Source: Gamsiella multidivaricata
Taxonomy: Eukaryota; Mortierellomycota; Mortierellomycetes; Mortierellales; Mortierellaceae
Assembly (NCBI RefSeq): GCF_025024155.1
Contig: NW_026251798.1
Location: 1-64,000 of the forward strand
Length of the DNA: 64,000 nucleotides
Reading direction: 5' to 3'
Shown here in pieces: positions 11,276 through 23,155 of this stretch (its first letter is position 1; every line of letters starts with the position of its first letter). The translations under genes and the position numbers were made by a program. The notes below the pieces were generated by a model. It had not been told where the DNA came from. It worked only from the letters and a program-made list of their open reading frames with translations, and ran no database searches.

Positions 11276-13294
11276 ATGTCCAGCCAATATGATCTCACCT
11301 CGAAGATGATCCCCTTCCTGGATCAGCATCTCGTCTTCCCCCTCCTCGAGTTCCTCGAGATCAACGAGGTAAAAAAACAGCCAATCCAGCCACTTGTCGA
11401 ATCTCGCTTGGATCCAGCCTTGGAATGGAGGCAACTGGACGGCTGGAGGCGACGGCAATCAACGCCTTATCCAGCCGATCGCAGCCAAATTGTTTGAACA
11501 GCTAGGAGAGTCGACCTTCAATAGCACACCCTAATCTATGTTCTTTTTGCTTTTATTCTGCGGCGTCTGGTTCATACAGCTCTTCTACACCCCTACCTCG
11601 CTGTTGGAGGCCCGCTATGAGCTGTCCTTGAAGACCAACATGATCGACTTTATTGACAAGCTTCATGGAGAGTTGGAAGACGCTGGCGTCACCCCCGCTG
11701 GTAAGCTGATCCCATGGTCAACGTGCTGTTATTTCGTCTGGAAATAATTAACCGAACAAGCTTGCTAATACGGACATATCATCTTAGCCATCGAGCTCGT
11801 CAAGAAGCGCGATGAGATTTTGGAGCGTCTGGAGGCTGCTCAGGCCGAGGCGCGCAAGGTTCTAGATGTCATTGAGAACCCCGATGTGATTGCTGCTCTC
11901 CGTCAAGATAAGCTTCAGAACTTGCAGTTCTTGAATGACAACTACAGTGTAGGTTGGCTGGTCTTTTCAGGAAATTGGGCTTGCAGATTGCCGCAGTTAG
12001 AGTGGCACCATGAAAGGACCCGTTTTGAAACACTATATGATTGCTCCGCGAGAATGACGCGTTAGCTAACATTTCACTTCTGCTTGAATGTTACGGTGAT
12101 CTTTCTAACAATAGATGACTCCCGAAATGATCCAGACGCTTTACAAGCTTGGCCAGATCCAGTACAGCTGCGGAAACTATGGTGGTGCTGCCGATATGTT
12201 GTACCATTATCGTGTGTTGGTGAGTTGCATGCCTGGATATCCAGTTCACATTATGGACGCTAGGGCTGTGGCGATGGTGATTAACATGGATATATTATTT
12301 TTGTTGTGAACTTATAAAATAGTCCACCGACGACAACCTCGGACTCTCTGCTCTTTGGGGCAAGTTGGCCTCGGAAATCTTGGTCGGAAACTGGGAGGTT
12401 GCCTTTGAGGCCGTCCAGGAGTTAAAGGAGAGCATTGACAAGACTGTATGTATTTTGCCGATTACAATTTGCAGGATCTCAGCAAAGTGAACGTTCAGGA
12501 CACAGTGGAGAATGATTTGAATGCTCATCAGGATACATCTTCACGTTATTTATTTGATTCCATAGCACTTCCCCTCTGCTCTTCATCAGCTGGAGCAGCG
12601 CACCTGGTTCCTTCACTGGTCCCTGTTCGTCTTTTTCAACCACCCCAAAGGCCGCGATGCTGTTGTCGACCTTTTCCTCCAGCCTGCGTACATCAACACC
12701 ATTCAGACCTCTTGCCCATGGATCCTTCGTTATCTCACTGCTGCTGTTATTACCAACAAGCGCCGCAAGACTCTGATTAAGGATCTCATTAAGATTATTG
12801 AGCACGAGTCGTACCAGTACCGCGACCCCGTCACCGAGTTTGTCGAAGCCCTCTACATCCACTTTGATTTCGACTTGGCGAAGAAGAAGCTGGTCGAGTG
12901 CGAGGAGGTTCTTGAGAACGACTTCTTCTTAGTGGCCATTCAGGAGGAGTTCATTCAGAACGCCCGTTGCTTCATCTCGGAGACATACTGCCGCATCCAC
13001 CAGAAGATCGATGTTGCAGAGTTGTCCCAGACGTTGAACATGACCAAGGAGGAGGGCGAGAAATGGATTGTGAACCTGATTAGGGACACCCGTGTGGATG
13101 CCAAGATTGATTTCAAGGAAAACACAGTTTTGATGAACACCAACGCCACGTCTGTTTACCAGCAGGTCATTGAGCGGACCAAGGGACTATCGTTCAGATC
13201 CCAGGTCTTGGCGACTTCGATCGATAAGCGTGAGACTGCCCAGGCCAAGGCTGCACAACACGAGAAGAGCCACCCTTCGACGGAAGCTGCCTAA
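11276..13294 (+). CDS. INT6: eukaryotic translation initiation factor 3 subunit E (Int6)
   Basis: Exons 11276-11368, 11580-11700, 11788-11948, 12115-12219, 12323-12445 and 12566-13294 give 443 residues; human eIF3e is 445. It opens [25 protein letters not shown], the conserved N-terminal segment. It continues through FQ-like [70 protein letters not shown] and the PCI domain ([44 protein letters not shown]), then SFRSQVLA. The factor is part of the eIF3 scaffold on the 40S subunit. All splice phases agree and every conserved block is intact. Fungi outside budding yeast usually keep this subunit, so its presence argues against a Saccharomyces-like yeast. Confidence 0.97.
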
Positions 13295-14579
13295 GCGCGT
13301 GTAGTTTTTGTGTCTTTGAGATCGGATTAGAGTACTTGTTGGGGGACGCAGGGGGCGGTTGAGGTTGCAGTACGGTATATATAAAAAAAAGACGCATTAA
13401 ATGTTCATGAAATTATATACAAAAACAAACGCATAAAAGCCGAAGTTTGTATGTGGATTATGAGACTGAACAGGAAGCAGACGGTCCAAGGATAAGCGTT
13501 GGTTGGCTCCGTGCCGCGTGCCTTGATAGACGGCACTTCATCGCAGCCGCATTACTTTCGCGTAGAGGTGCCTTGCACGATCGTACCCGAATTTTCTTTC
13601 CTTCACTCCACTGTCATTTTCAGATCTTTGCCACCACTCCTGGGATCCACCTCTCCATCCATCCTGTTAAGCTCGAGACAGTATATCTCCACACTCACGT
13701 CGGCTTTGTCGAGAGGGCTTCAAAGCAAGTACAAAAGTCGTCGTTTTCGCAAACGCTGCCGTTATCACATTCATTCACCACAAAGTTTGAAAATACATCG
13801 ACCACATCTGCTATCCTCGAGCATACTGTCAGTGTCTCTCTCGACGTCCAAATGACCCTCACCTCTGATTAGCCCACATTGGAGCCCTTGCTGACCAAGG
13901 AGCAGGTCCTTGTAATCGGACTCTCTCTCTCTCAACCCAGCGTCCGCCTGATCCATCTGTCGCTTAGCGAAGCGTTCAAGAACCTTTAGGATGCCACCTA
14001 AGAGCCCTTACTGCTTCCTTGTTGCTAGGAGTAGCGCGCACTGAGTTTTTCGCAGACCCTGTTGTCGCTTCTCCCCTCAGAGGACACGCCAGCCCTCACG
14101 GAGCGACTGCAGGGTGTGTCCTTTGTTCACAGCCGCGTACCTCTCGCAAAGACTTGATGGTGTTTCGACTTGGCACCAACTCGGATGTACTCAGACTCCT
14201 ACCGATATTGCAGTCTTGGAGGGACTACGCGACATATGGCGCAGTCATTGGACGGTCTATCGCTGCTTTAGGCTCTTGCAAGGTACAAAGAAATGTCGAA
14301 CCGCGATGAGCACCAAGTGTGAACTGGAAGAGGAAGAGGTCGAGGCCAAGACTCAGGAGCAGACAGCAGACAAGCTGGAGGAGCTAGAGATCGAGATAGA
14401 GGAGTGCGAGTCGAGCTACTGTTTGAACTTGAGTAGGGACAGATACTTTCAGTTAATTTGGTGGCGAACGCAATCGGCTCGGATGCACAAGAACTTAGTT
14501 TGTTGCCCTCGCATGACTTTGCTTCTTTCCATTCCTCCTTCGTTCTCTCCTCCACATTCACCACTTGTGATAGTTAAAC
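13295..14579. other. interval without a recognised gene
   Basis: This 1.3-kb stretch lies between eIF3e and the enoyl-CoA hydratase-like gene. Frames of 100-170 codons occur (for example 13447-13872, 14114-14617), but they overlap in different phases and show no family signature. The part just before 14580 is CT-rich and probably the leader of the next gene. Confidence 0.5.
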
Positions 14580-15885
14580 ATGATCAAAGAAGATCTCTCC
14601 AGGCTCGTTCTCGTTGAGAAGAGAGGGGCGACGACCATCATCACCATTAATAGACCTCACAAGCGCAACTGCGTGAATGGCCCGACTGCCAAGGCGCTTT
14701 ATCAAGCATTCCTCGACTTTGATGCAGATCCCAAGGTAATACTTATGGTGTAGAAGAGGCTCGTTTCCTTATGCAATGCTCTGAGGTCTCTATACTCAGC
14801 AAATGATTGTATCCCGTCCTCTGGACATAGGCTGCGGTCGCCATCCTGACTGGTGCAGGTATCATTCATGTTCTCTGATACGTGCTATTATGGTATTTAT
14901 AATGACTTGTTCTTCAACTAATCTATCTATCAACCACCAAACATGATGCTCTTGCCTTCACGCGTACTCAGGCGGACACTTTTGTGCCGGTGCAGGTAGC
15001 ATGATTGATGTTGATATGCTGGAGCCGGCGACATTATGCGGTACTTTTCGTTTTTTCTCACGCTAAGCTATCGTATTATGTATGAATGAAACATAGATCT
15101 GGCTGCTATCCAGAACCAAGACGATGCGAACCCAATGTCCTCAGAGTGGCCAGATACTCTTCCTGGACCTATTGGTCCCATGGGGTAAAAAAAACAATTT
15201 ATTCTTCCTTCAGCTCTACGACGTGCTGTCACCGACATTCAGGCACTTGAACTGCTTCATATCTACCCATGTTTTTAGGCCTACTCGCATGATGCTGTCC
15301 AAGCCGGTAATTGCAGCCATTTCGGGCTTTGCAGTCGCGGGAGGACTGGAGCTGGCACTGTGGTGTGATATCAGAATTGTAGATGCGACATCGACCCTGG
15401 GTGTCTTTTGCAGACTACGAGGAGTGCCGCTCATCGATGGTGGCACGGTTCGACTACCTCAGGTCGTCGGGCGCGGCGTTGCCATGGATCTAATGTTAAC
15501 CGGGTAGGAAAGAAAAATAGAGAGAGAATGTGCCTGTAAGTCTTATCAGAGTCACTCTTGCTTATTATGATCCATGTTTTCCTATTCCAGACGTGCGGTC
15601 AAGGCCCAAGAGGCACTTAAACTTCAGCTTGCCGCTTGCTATCCAGCATCTTATGAGACTGTGAGCGAGAAACCCGCCCTGGAGCAAGCCCTAACATTGG
15701 CCGCTTCGCTTGCGGAGCACCCTCAGACGTGTATGCGCAACGATCGACTGAGTGCACACCTCGCCAACCCTATTCGAGAAGCTATGCTGAGGGAATTCGA
15801 GCTGGGATTGGAGACACTGACTAGCGGAGAGTTTATGGAGGCAATTAGTAGGTTCTTCAAGCAGGAAAAATCGGCAAAGCTTTAA
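14580..15885 (+). CDS. enoyl-CoA hydratase/isomerase (crotonase) family protein
   Basis: Exons 14580-14735, 14831-14858, 14972-14995, 15097-15184, 15279-15503 and 15591-15885 give 271 residues, the usual crotonase length. It begins MIKEDLSRLVLVEKRGATT, with the TIITINRPHKRNCVN strand. The first oxyanion-hole segment, GGHFCAGADL, is assembled across two exons of 28 and 24 bases. The second is AISGFAVAGGLELALWCDIRI. The sequence VDATSTLGVFCRLRGVPLIDGGTVRLPQVVGR resembles the bacterial EchA/CaiD-like branch rather than classical mitochondrial ECHS1. The likely reaction is hydration or isomerisation of an acyl-CoA; the substrate cannot be read from sequence. No clear mitochondrial presequence or C-terminal peroxisomal SKL is seen (the end is EKSAKL, weakly SKL-like). 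The next gene starts about 100 bases downstream on the same strand. Confidence 0.88.
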
Positions 15886-15987
15886 GAGAAAGGGGGTGCC
15901 AGGTCATGTGAAAAGGTGATAATAAAAGTTAAGTCTGCCCCGTTTTTTGTTTCCTTCCTTGAGTTTCCAACCCTGACAAAGTTCACC

Positions 15988-18364
15988 ATGGCCACCATGG
16001 CGCCGAATGAACAGCATGCGCATTCACACAAGCATGAGCATGAGCACTGCCACGACCAAACGTACACTCGACTAGCAGCAGCGCTCAAAGGGAACCATAA
16101 GGCATTGGACACCGTTACCGACAAGCCCGTCCTGGAATGTTTTAAAAAGGACAAGTTGGCACTTTTGGCGACGCAATCCAACGCGGACCTCGATTCTATC
16201 AAAGCTGCATTTACGAAAGCACCGACCACCGATACCATAGCATTTTTAGATCGGTTACTTGCCTCTGGACTGGCTCCTGTACCTACTATCAGGTCTTTAT
16301 GGGAGGAAGGACACGATCAGATCGGCGGCACGTCAATTGACAGGACCAAACTCGATGACCGGTTTAAGATCGGCTTCTCCAGACTATGCGGACATGCGAT
16401 TGAATTGAACAGGGAGAACAACGCCAGCGTCAGCCGTGGTCTTAGCAAGTCTGGAAAGCTCGAATCAGGAACCTATGTCTTTGCGCGGGACGAGATGCCG
16501 TATGCCTGTGTCATTGAGAAGGTCTGGCGGGGTAGGCGCTGCGAGGAGTGTCTGAGGCCACTGCCCAAACAAAGATCGGAGATCGTGAATTGCCCCACAT
16601 GTCCAACGGTCGATTCTACTTTACCGGATAACGCCGCCGACAAGGTGCCTTCTCAGCTGCAATCAGGCCCTTCAAAGTTCTGCAGCCATGAGTGTCTCAA
16701 AGCAGCATGGACATCGTGGCATGGATTTGAATGCAGATCTGCCAAGGAGCTGAGCGAACTGAGCCAATTGACACGTCTGGCCCTTCGAGTGTACTGGCAA
16801 AATGCACGGCATGGTGTCCCAAGGATAGCATCATCATCCAAATCGCTTACCTCCGTTTCAAATGACGATATCAATTCACTCACCAGTACGGCTGCAGGAC
16901 TTTCTCTCAATAACATCAGCAGCAGCAGTAATAGCAGTTGCAGCAACCTCACGCCTCGGATCACCAGTGCGGACGGATCTGATATCCTTCCTTCGCAATT
17001 GTGCCACAATTTTGACCAGCTGGATCACACCCGCAGGATATCCTTTTTGATGACTGGATACTATCTTCAGCAGATACTCGATCTTCCAGAAGATGCGACT
17101 CTGGAATTGGCACATCTCCAGGCTATGGTACAGTTCAATTCGTTTGCGATCAAGACCCAGATTTCCGAGTCGATCGAGGGCTCGGATTCCATGACCCATA
17201 TGAACGACTACGCGATAGGATCAGCATTGTACCTGTTGGCATCTATGTTCAACCATAGCTGTGCACCCAATGCTATGGTCGTCTTTGGCAAGGATGGATA
17301 CGCGCTTAGGGGCTCTTCTAAAGGCGGACCAAATGATTCGAGGGGTCCTGATCCTCGCGCGATCAACGTTGTTACGAACAGGACCCAAAAAATCGATCCA
17401 GAACTGACGGTACTAGTTGAGATCTCGTATGGCCCCCAGGCGGGAAGAATGAAGATGGAGGAGCGGAAGGAGTGTCTGAGGAGGTCGCATCTCTTTGAGT
17501 GCAATTGCTCTGCATGCAATGATAAGTATGTGTCCGTTCTTTGTCCAAATAACAGGTCCGAAGGGCTATTTGGAGCACATATTAATCGTGGTGTGTCTTC
17601 GTAGATACGCTGAAGCAGTCCTGAAGAAGATCTACAAGTGCCCAAAGAATGGGTATTTATGCCGGCCCATGACAGAGAAGGATAGAGCGTGTCCAACATG
17701 TGGGTGCGAAATCGACATGGTATCGCGTAATAAGGTAACCATGCCCTTCTCGGAGCTACGCCTCAACTTATTTTGAACCTCTTTTCTTGTCCAAGCCGTT
17801 GTTAACGGATCCATCGTCTTTTTATTTTGTTGATATGATAGATGCACCAACAAATGGCACGACTTATCACAGAGTCTCAAGATCCATCTTTAACCCTGAG
17901 CAAGCGGCTTATTCTTCTGAAAACACTGGAGAGCATACAATCCAAGACGTTTGTCGATACATGTATCCTGTACGGCAATACTTGCGACCAGCTTGCGATG
18001 GTATATGCCGAAAGTGGGGACTTGGGCAGCTCGATTGAATGGTGCAAGAAGGCGCTCAAGGTTGTGGTGGTCCATTTCCCGCATGACTCGATCGAAGTCG
18101 CCCAGGAGACGCTCAAACTGGCGGGCCTTTTGTTCAACAAGTAAAGTTACCTTCCGCGAATACTTCATATAGGCCTAAGATCTGTTGAGCATGGATGCGA
18201 ATATTAATGTCCCATCTCTATTCTTTAGTATGCAGACAAAGGAAGCCATGAAACAGGTCCAGATCGCGATCACGCTATACAAGGGCCACTATGGCGCTAG
18301 TTCCAGGCATCCAGACTTACTCGAGCTGTATGAGATGGAGCGTTTTCTGAAGCCTCTTGTTTAA
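15988..18364 (+). CDS. SET and MYND domain protein (SMYD-like lysine methyltransferase)
   Basis: Exons 15988-17525, 17605-17734, 17842-18140 and 18229-18364 give 700 residues. The start ATG 15988 (second in-frame ATG at 15997) opens a histidine-rich head: HAHSHKHEHEHCH. The SET N-terminal part reads SRGLSKSGKLESGTYVFARDE. A MYND-type zinc module follows: CEEC, CPTC, FCSHEC, W-SWHGFEC. Then comes a serine-rich spacer, and the SET core LLASMFNHSCAPNAMVVF with EISYGPQAG. The post-SET zinc motif is FECNCSAC, and the C-terminal helices (TPR-like) begin at about 17842. This is the SMYD architecture (MYND inside a split SET), expected to methylate lysines using S-adenosylmethionine; the substrate is unknown. 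Closest in layout to SMYD4/SMYD3-type proteins. Its 3' end lies 67 bases from the end of CFAP20 on the other strand. Confidence 0.88.
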
Positions 18365-18431
18365 AGCACTCTACAGCATAGTATACCCACTAAATCTCTG
18401 TGTAATAAAGCATATTTATTGAACAAAAGCA
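18365..18431. terminator. facing poly(A) signals of two convergent genes
   Basis: AATAAA for the plus-strand SET-MYND gene is at 18404-18409. The same hexamer on the minus strand for CFAP20 is at 18415-18420. Only 67 bases separate the two stop codons, so cleavage 10-30 bases past each signal would place each mRNA's end inside the other gene's 3' untranslated or coding end. Confidence 0.7.
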
Positions 18432-18677
18432 TCACTTTACTACGGGCAGGTACAGTTTGAACTCTGCAGGCAGGTCGCTCTCTTGAACCAGTCGATCCGA
18501 AAAATAGATCCTGCGTATCCTACAGTTGGCATGGACTGTAATCCTCTGTGTTTCTACATAGGCTGTGCCATAGGCCCGCTTTGTGTAGTCTGCCAAGTTG
18601 AGCTGGATCTGGTTCCATCCTGGATCCATGCGCAGGGGCATGGTGGTGATGTAGGGCTTGATACGCGTTGTGGCCTA

Positions 18678-18708
<31 letters not shown>

Positions 18709-19646
18709 TTGAAAATGAAAATAAAAAAAAAGCGTTGTTCCAAGGAGCGAACAAAGAAGAGTGAAAGAAAAAGAAAGATATATATTTATATTGTCAGCAA
18801 GAAGACTTCATCTGTTTTCTTCCTCTTGACGGATGACAAAAATGGGTGTCCACTCGTTCAAGATGTTGAGCTGCCGTTCCTCGTAAGGATGTCGACGTTG
18901 TTTCCCATCAACGAAGTGCGCAAAGTGTTGAGACACTATCGAAAAAGAAGTTAGCAAGTTCAACTTCGTTCTTATTCGAGTTTTTTTTTTTTAAGTGTTG
19001 TTCCCGACCTGGAAGTTTGACGCTCTGAATCTGCGCTTCTCTCCACGATCGTCCAGCACCGTGACCTCGAAGCTCCAGTATTTCCCCAGATTCTTGACAA
19101 GAAACACAAGGAACGGCAACTTGATGCCTAGTGTCCTGGTGGCGAGAGACGGTGTAGTGATAAACGTCGCGGGCAAATGGGTCGATATCAGTTCCAGCAC
19201 CCGGGAGTTGAGCGTGTCATCGACGACAAAATCAACGTGTGGATCGGGCACAGGTGTTGGTGGAGGTGTCGATTGTGAAGTGCTGTCGCTGCTGGTTGTC
19301 GATGTTTGCTTTGAAGACGAGGTGGTGGATGCCGTTGGTGGTGGTCCAACACGCTTTGCCCAGAGCTGCAGAGGATCCGATCTTCATCAATAAGGTAGTA
19401 GGAAACAAGGCCAATTAAACGTTAGCGCGCCATTGATAGCGGATCCCTGAAGTCCCATGGTGACGGACAGTAATTCGACTCTACATACCCCAGACTGTAG
19501 AATATCGACAGAAAGCCGGACTATTGCAAAGGCAAAAGATCATTTTGATTAGGGTTGAATCATCCTGGACCTGAATGGGCTGCCCTCAGCTCGGCGACCT
19601 GTCTCTCCACATGGTTTGAACTTGCCTGGAAAGTGTTCTTGAACAT
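18432..19646 (-). CDS. BUG22: CFAP20/BUG22 family protein
   Basis: Exons (minus) are 19626-19646, 19489-19520, 19009-19381 and 18432-18674, giving 222 residues against 193 in human CFAP20. Splicing yields [29 protein letters not shown], nearly the family consensus. Further blocks are [64 protein letters not shown], and the end [31 protein letters not shown]. The extra length is an S/T/P-rich insert of about 30 residues after WAKRVGPPP. In ciliated organisms this protein sits in axonemal doublet microtubules and centrioles, and nuclear roles have also been reported. The first intron has a GC donor (CAG|GCAAGT), required by homology and phase. The last intron ends in a T13/A18 inverted repeat. 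It is divergent from the PHD-JmjC gene. Confidence 0.93.
18678..18708. repeat. T13-A18 perfect inverted repeat in CFAP20 intron 3
   Basis: On the plus strand, 13 T are followed directly by 18 A. In the CFAP20 transcript this is U18 then A13, immediately before the TAG acceptor, so a U/A hairpin could form across the polypyrimidine tract. Confidence 0.9.
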
Positions 19647-19845
19647 CCTTATTGTTCGCTCCTTGATGCTCGCCGGTGCTTTTTGAATGAAAGGTTCACT
19701 TGCACAAGCAACCATCACCTGTATTTTGTCTGCCTTTAAGAGGACCAGCAAGCCACTTCGATCCATTTCCACACTCAACTCGCTGTTTATACACCTTACT
19801 CTTCCTCGCACTCACAGCGTCCTACCTTTTGTTTCGTAGTCGGCC

Positions 19846-22255
19846 ATGAAGTCTGTACTTGATTGCTGAAACTGTAACAACTTGATATGACCTGCCTAAT
19901 TACCAAAAGCACGTCTAATGAACATCATCTATCAATGTATAGGAGAGTAGCGACCGCTGCGCCCTGTGCCCCAAGCGGCGGCGAGCTGTGACAAGCACCT
20001 CTATTATCTGCGAGGCGTGCCAAAAGTGGTTCCACATCGACTGCTTGGGTATCACTATCGAAGAGACTGAAAATATCAACGAGTATCATTGTGCCTACTG
20101 CGTCGACTTTGTAGGGCCAAGCACCTGTAAGTGAGAATGTCTTTCTTAGCGCCCTGGGAGGGCCTTCAGTAATGCCTTTTCTTTGCTTGTATCACGTCTC
20201 TAATTTTTTTTCTTTTCTTTTTCTACGAGTTGTGGCTAACTCCTATTGCGCGCTTTCTAGTCAAACGGACGACGCGTTCGAAAGCACTTGACGCGAGTGG
20301 GACAAGGAACTCCATCGGCACAGCAGCAGCGGCCCACAACAAATGGAAATCCATACTCGACTCTCGCAAGTTCCAAAATGAGGATTTCCCGCGTGTCTCG
20401 GGGAAGGATATCACAGTCCAATATCTGAGGGAAACAGGTTTTCGGACACCCATTTTGATCAAGCTGGACAAGGATGGAACGACGAAGGGCCTTGATATGG
20501 TGATGCCAAAGACATCGTGGACCGTGAGCGACGTACGAGACGCCGTGGGCGCAAACGTGGTTGTAAATGTCATCGATGTAGCCACTCAGTCCGAAGCGGA
20601 GCAGTGGGACATGGGATCGTGGGCAGCGTACTTTAACGGTACAAAAAGGAATCGGATTTACAACGTGATCAGTCTCGAGGTCTCGAATACACCGCTTTCG
20701 AAGCATATCAGGACACCACGCATTGTCAGGTAAGATCCGGGATCGTCTTGGAAGTACCTGGTCACGGCCGCGATTTGTATGACACTAACGCGCGGTGATC
20801 GTTGGATTATTGACATGCAGAGAGCTAGACTGGGTAAAAAACTTTTGGCCAGCCGACCTGAAGCATGGAGGTCCGCAGGTCAAAAAAATTTGCTTGATGA
20901 GTGTGAAGGGCTCGTTTACAAATTTGTAAGTGATGCGTGGAAGATGTCTGCACTCATACTACAATCATGCACTCGGACTAACTCTCTGGTTTTGCGCACC
21001 CATAGCCACGTCGATTTCGGAGGATCGTCGGTATGTCAGTTGAAATTACATCCTATTCTAGTGTCTAATGCGATTAAGGAGAGCGGACTAGAGTTGACGT
21101 CGACTTTTCTTTTTTCTTTTTCTTTTTTCTTTTTTCTTTTTTTTTAACGTCCGTTTCCATGCTTTCTTTTCTTAAAGGTCTTTTATCATATCATTTCAGG
21201 ATCCAAGATATTCCTCGTTGCAGAACCGACCCCATTCAACCTCGAAAAATACAAAGAATGGTGCAAAGAAAACTCGGCGTCTTTTTTGGGAGATCAGATC
21301 AAATGCTACAAGCTGGAACTCCAGCAAGGCGATACATTGTAAATATCGTATCGGCACCCAAGCCTACTTTGAAACAGGTTTCTGCGAACCTTTGGATCGA
21401 CTTTTAATCCACATCTTTATCTGGAACGGTTAGATTGATCCCAGCTGGATGGATTCATTGCGTCTATACCCCAGTTGATTCCATCGTGATTGGTGGCAAT
21501 TTTGTGCACTCGCTCCATATTCCGATGCAGCTCCAGATCGCGAGGATTGAACAGGTGACCAATACTCCATCCAAGTACCGGTTCCCTTTCTTCGAGAAAT
21601 TGTGCTGGTTCGTCGTTCTCGGTCATTATATTATGGAAACAGGTATGACAAGCTCCTTTGGTAAACATAGAATATATGACTATACGAGACGAGGTGCTGA
21701 TGCTGACCATCCTGCTTGATATTCTTCATATTGTCCTAATCATTCCTTCCAGACAAGTTTTCGGCTCTTTCAAACATAGAGCTGCATGGGCTTTTGGAGT
21801 TAACTGATTACTTGTTCCTGCGGCAGCAGCACCTTAATTCCGGATTGAATGTTGGATCTGAGAAAGCATCGATCAAGAAAAGTGTGCCCCCTGCAGCATA
21901 CAAGTTCAGGCCCGGCGGGCAGCTGGAACTTTTGAGGCGACTGAATTCAAAGTTATGTTCCATTATCACGGAGCGCGGCAAAACAGTGAACGAGAAACAC
22001 CGGTTACTCTCACCAAACGATTTTTTAGAAGCGCCTCCCGCATCAGCTCCCAAAGCCAAGGCGAAGAAGGCCCCTGGCCACGAAGCACTCTCATCAACCG
22101 ATGTCGTGCAGTCGTCGTCATGGTCAAATCCAGACGGGAAAGGATTGCCCAGAAAGACTGAGGAGCAAGGCATGGAGATTGTGGAGCCTCATACGAAGAG
22201 AAAGCCCACGGAGACGCAGCTGACAGCAGTCTCCAAGCGGAAAAAATCTACATAA
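19846..22255 (+). CDS. PHD finger-JmjC histone demethylase, KDM7/KDM2-like
   Basis: Exons 19943-20126, 20261-20729, 20821-20925, 21006-21030, 21178-21338, 21434-21642 and 21753-22255 are well supported. A first exon 19846-19854 (M-K-S) is the best available start, which would make 554 residues. The PHD finger reads CALCPKRRR, CEACQKWFHIDCLG, HCAYC. The JmjC part follows: FRTPILIKLDKDG, LDMVMP, VVNVIDVATQ, YNVISLEVS, LDWVKNFWP. Iron ligands are HVD in NFHVDFGGSS and the His of PAGWIHCVYTP. The order PHD then JmjC, and the phrase VFYHIISGSKIFLVAEPT, match KDM7/PHF8-type enzymes, which read methylated H3K4 and remove methyl groups from other histone lysines. The C-terminal tail is lysine-rich with NLS-like KRK and SKRKK. 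One coding exon, carrying the HVD ligands, is only 25 bases. Confidence 0.9.
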
Positions 22256-23155
22256 AAAGCAATAGCATGTTCACCACCCAAATAACCACCGTTGTCGCCT
22301 GCGCTGGAAAAATAACAATAACAATGCTGAGCGCAAGAATTTCCTTGTGTCGAAGGTGTATTTCGAATATTAAACCGCGTCAAAGACGCCGGGATTGCAT
22401 AGCAATTTACGTATGCTTTGATTCGATGAAAAAACGCGTCAATGCGTCAAGGTTTTCTAATATCAGAGTTTTTTTTGCAGTCCTGTTCAGGAGATTCATC
22501 TTCAGCATCCGTCGGGTCGTCAGGGGTTAGGCCTGCAGACGGGCCCTTTACTGCCGAACTTTGGCCAGTAGCGGGGACATGGTCGAATCGCATCGTAGGG
22601 CTCATCAGGCACTGGTGCATCCTGTGCGTTAACCGTCATCGCGAACCAAAGGACAATGCATTGTACGAAAAGGGACGTGGAGCGTATTTGAAACGATATT
22701 TTTGAGGGGCCGATTAAAGCTTTCGATCGAAATGACTGGTATTTAGGCGCAGCTTGCGAAGGCAGGGAAAATTCGAGTTAAAGTGTACGGCGGTCTGCTG
22801 TGGGAAGAACTAAACTGGGGTATGTTGTGTTGTTTGAGACGTATTAAGGCCCTCGCAGTGGTATTTATACGACAAGGTAGTGTCCGGCAGAACTACACAC
22901 TTAGAAAAATGCGCGTCGAGACTGGAATGCAGGAGGTGATAGGCAGGATGCGATACATTCAAGGGGGGGAAGGGGGGACCTGCTCATGCGTGGCTAAGTA
23001 ACAAACTCGAGCACGTCTACGGCTATCACACAAGCAGTGCAGAGAAGGGATCAAATAAAAGAATGGGGGTTTTTTTTTGCTACTAGCGGCATGTTAGTGG
23101 GCAGCTGGTTTCTTTGCCTCATCTTCGGCCTCGCTTTCAGTCTCTTGAGCTCTGC
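22256..23155. other. interval without a recognised gene
   Basis: This is 900 bases of unassigned sequence after the PHD-JmjC gene. Frames such as 22442-22705 (+) have no motif, and no splice model joins them. It marks the start of an accessory stretch reaching to about 26430. Confidence 0.5.

Noticed and set aside
13447..13872. 141-codon plus-strand frame after eIF3e
   Set aside because: Overlaps another frame of similar length, with no motif or homolog recognised; probably untranslated sequence.
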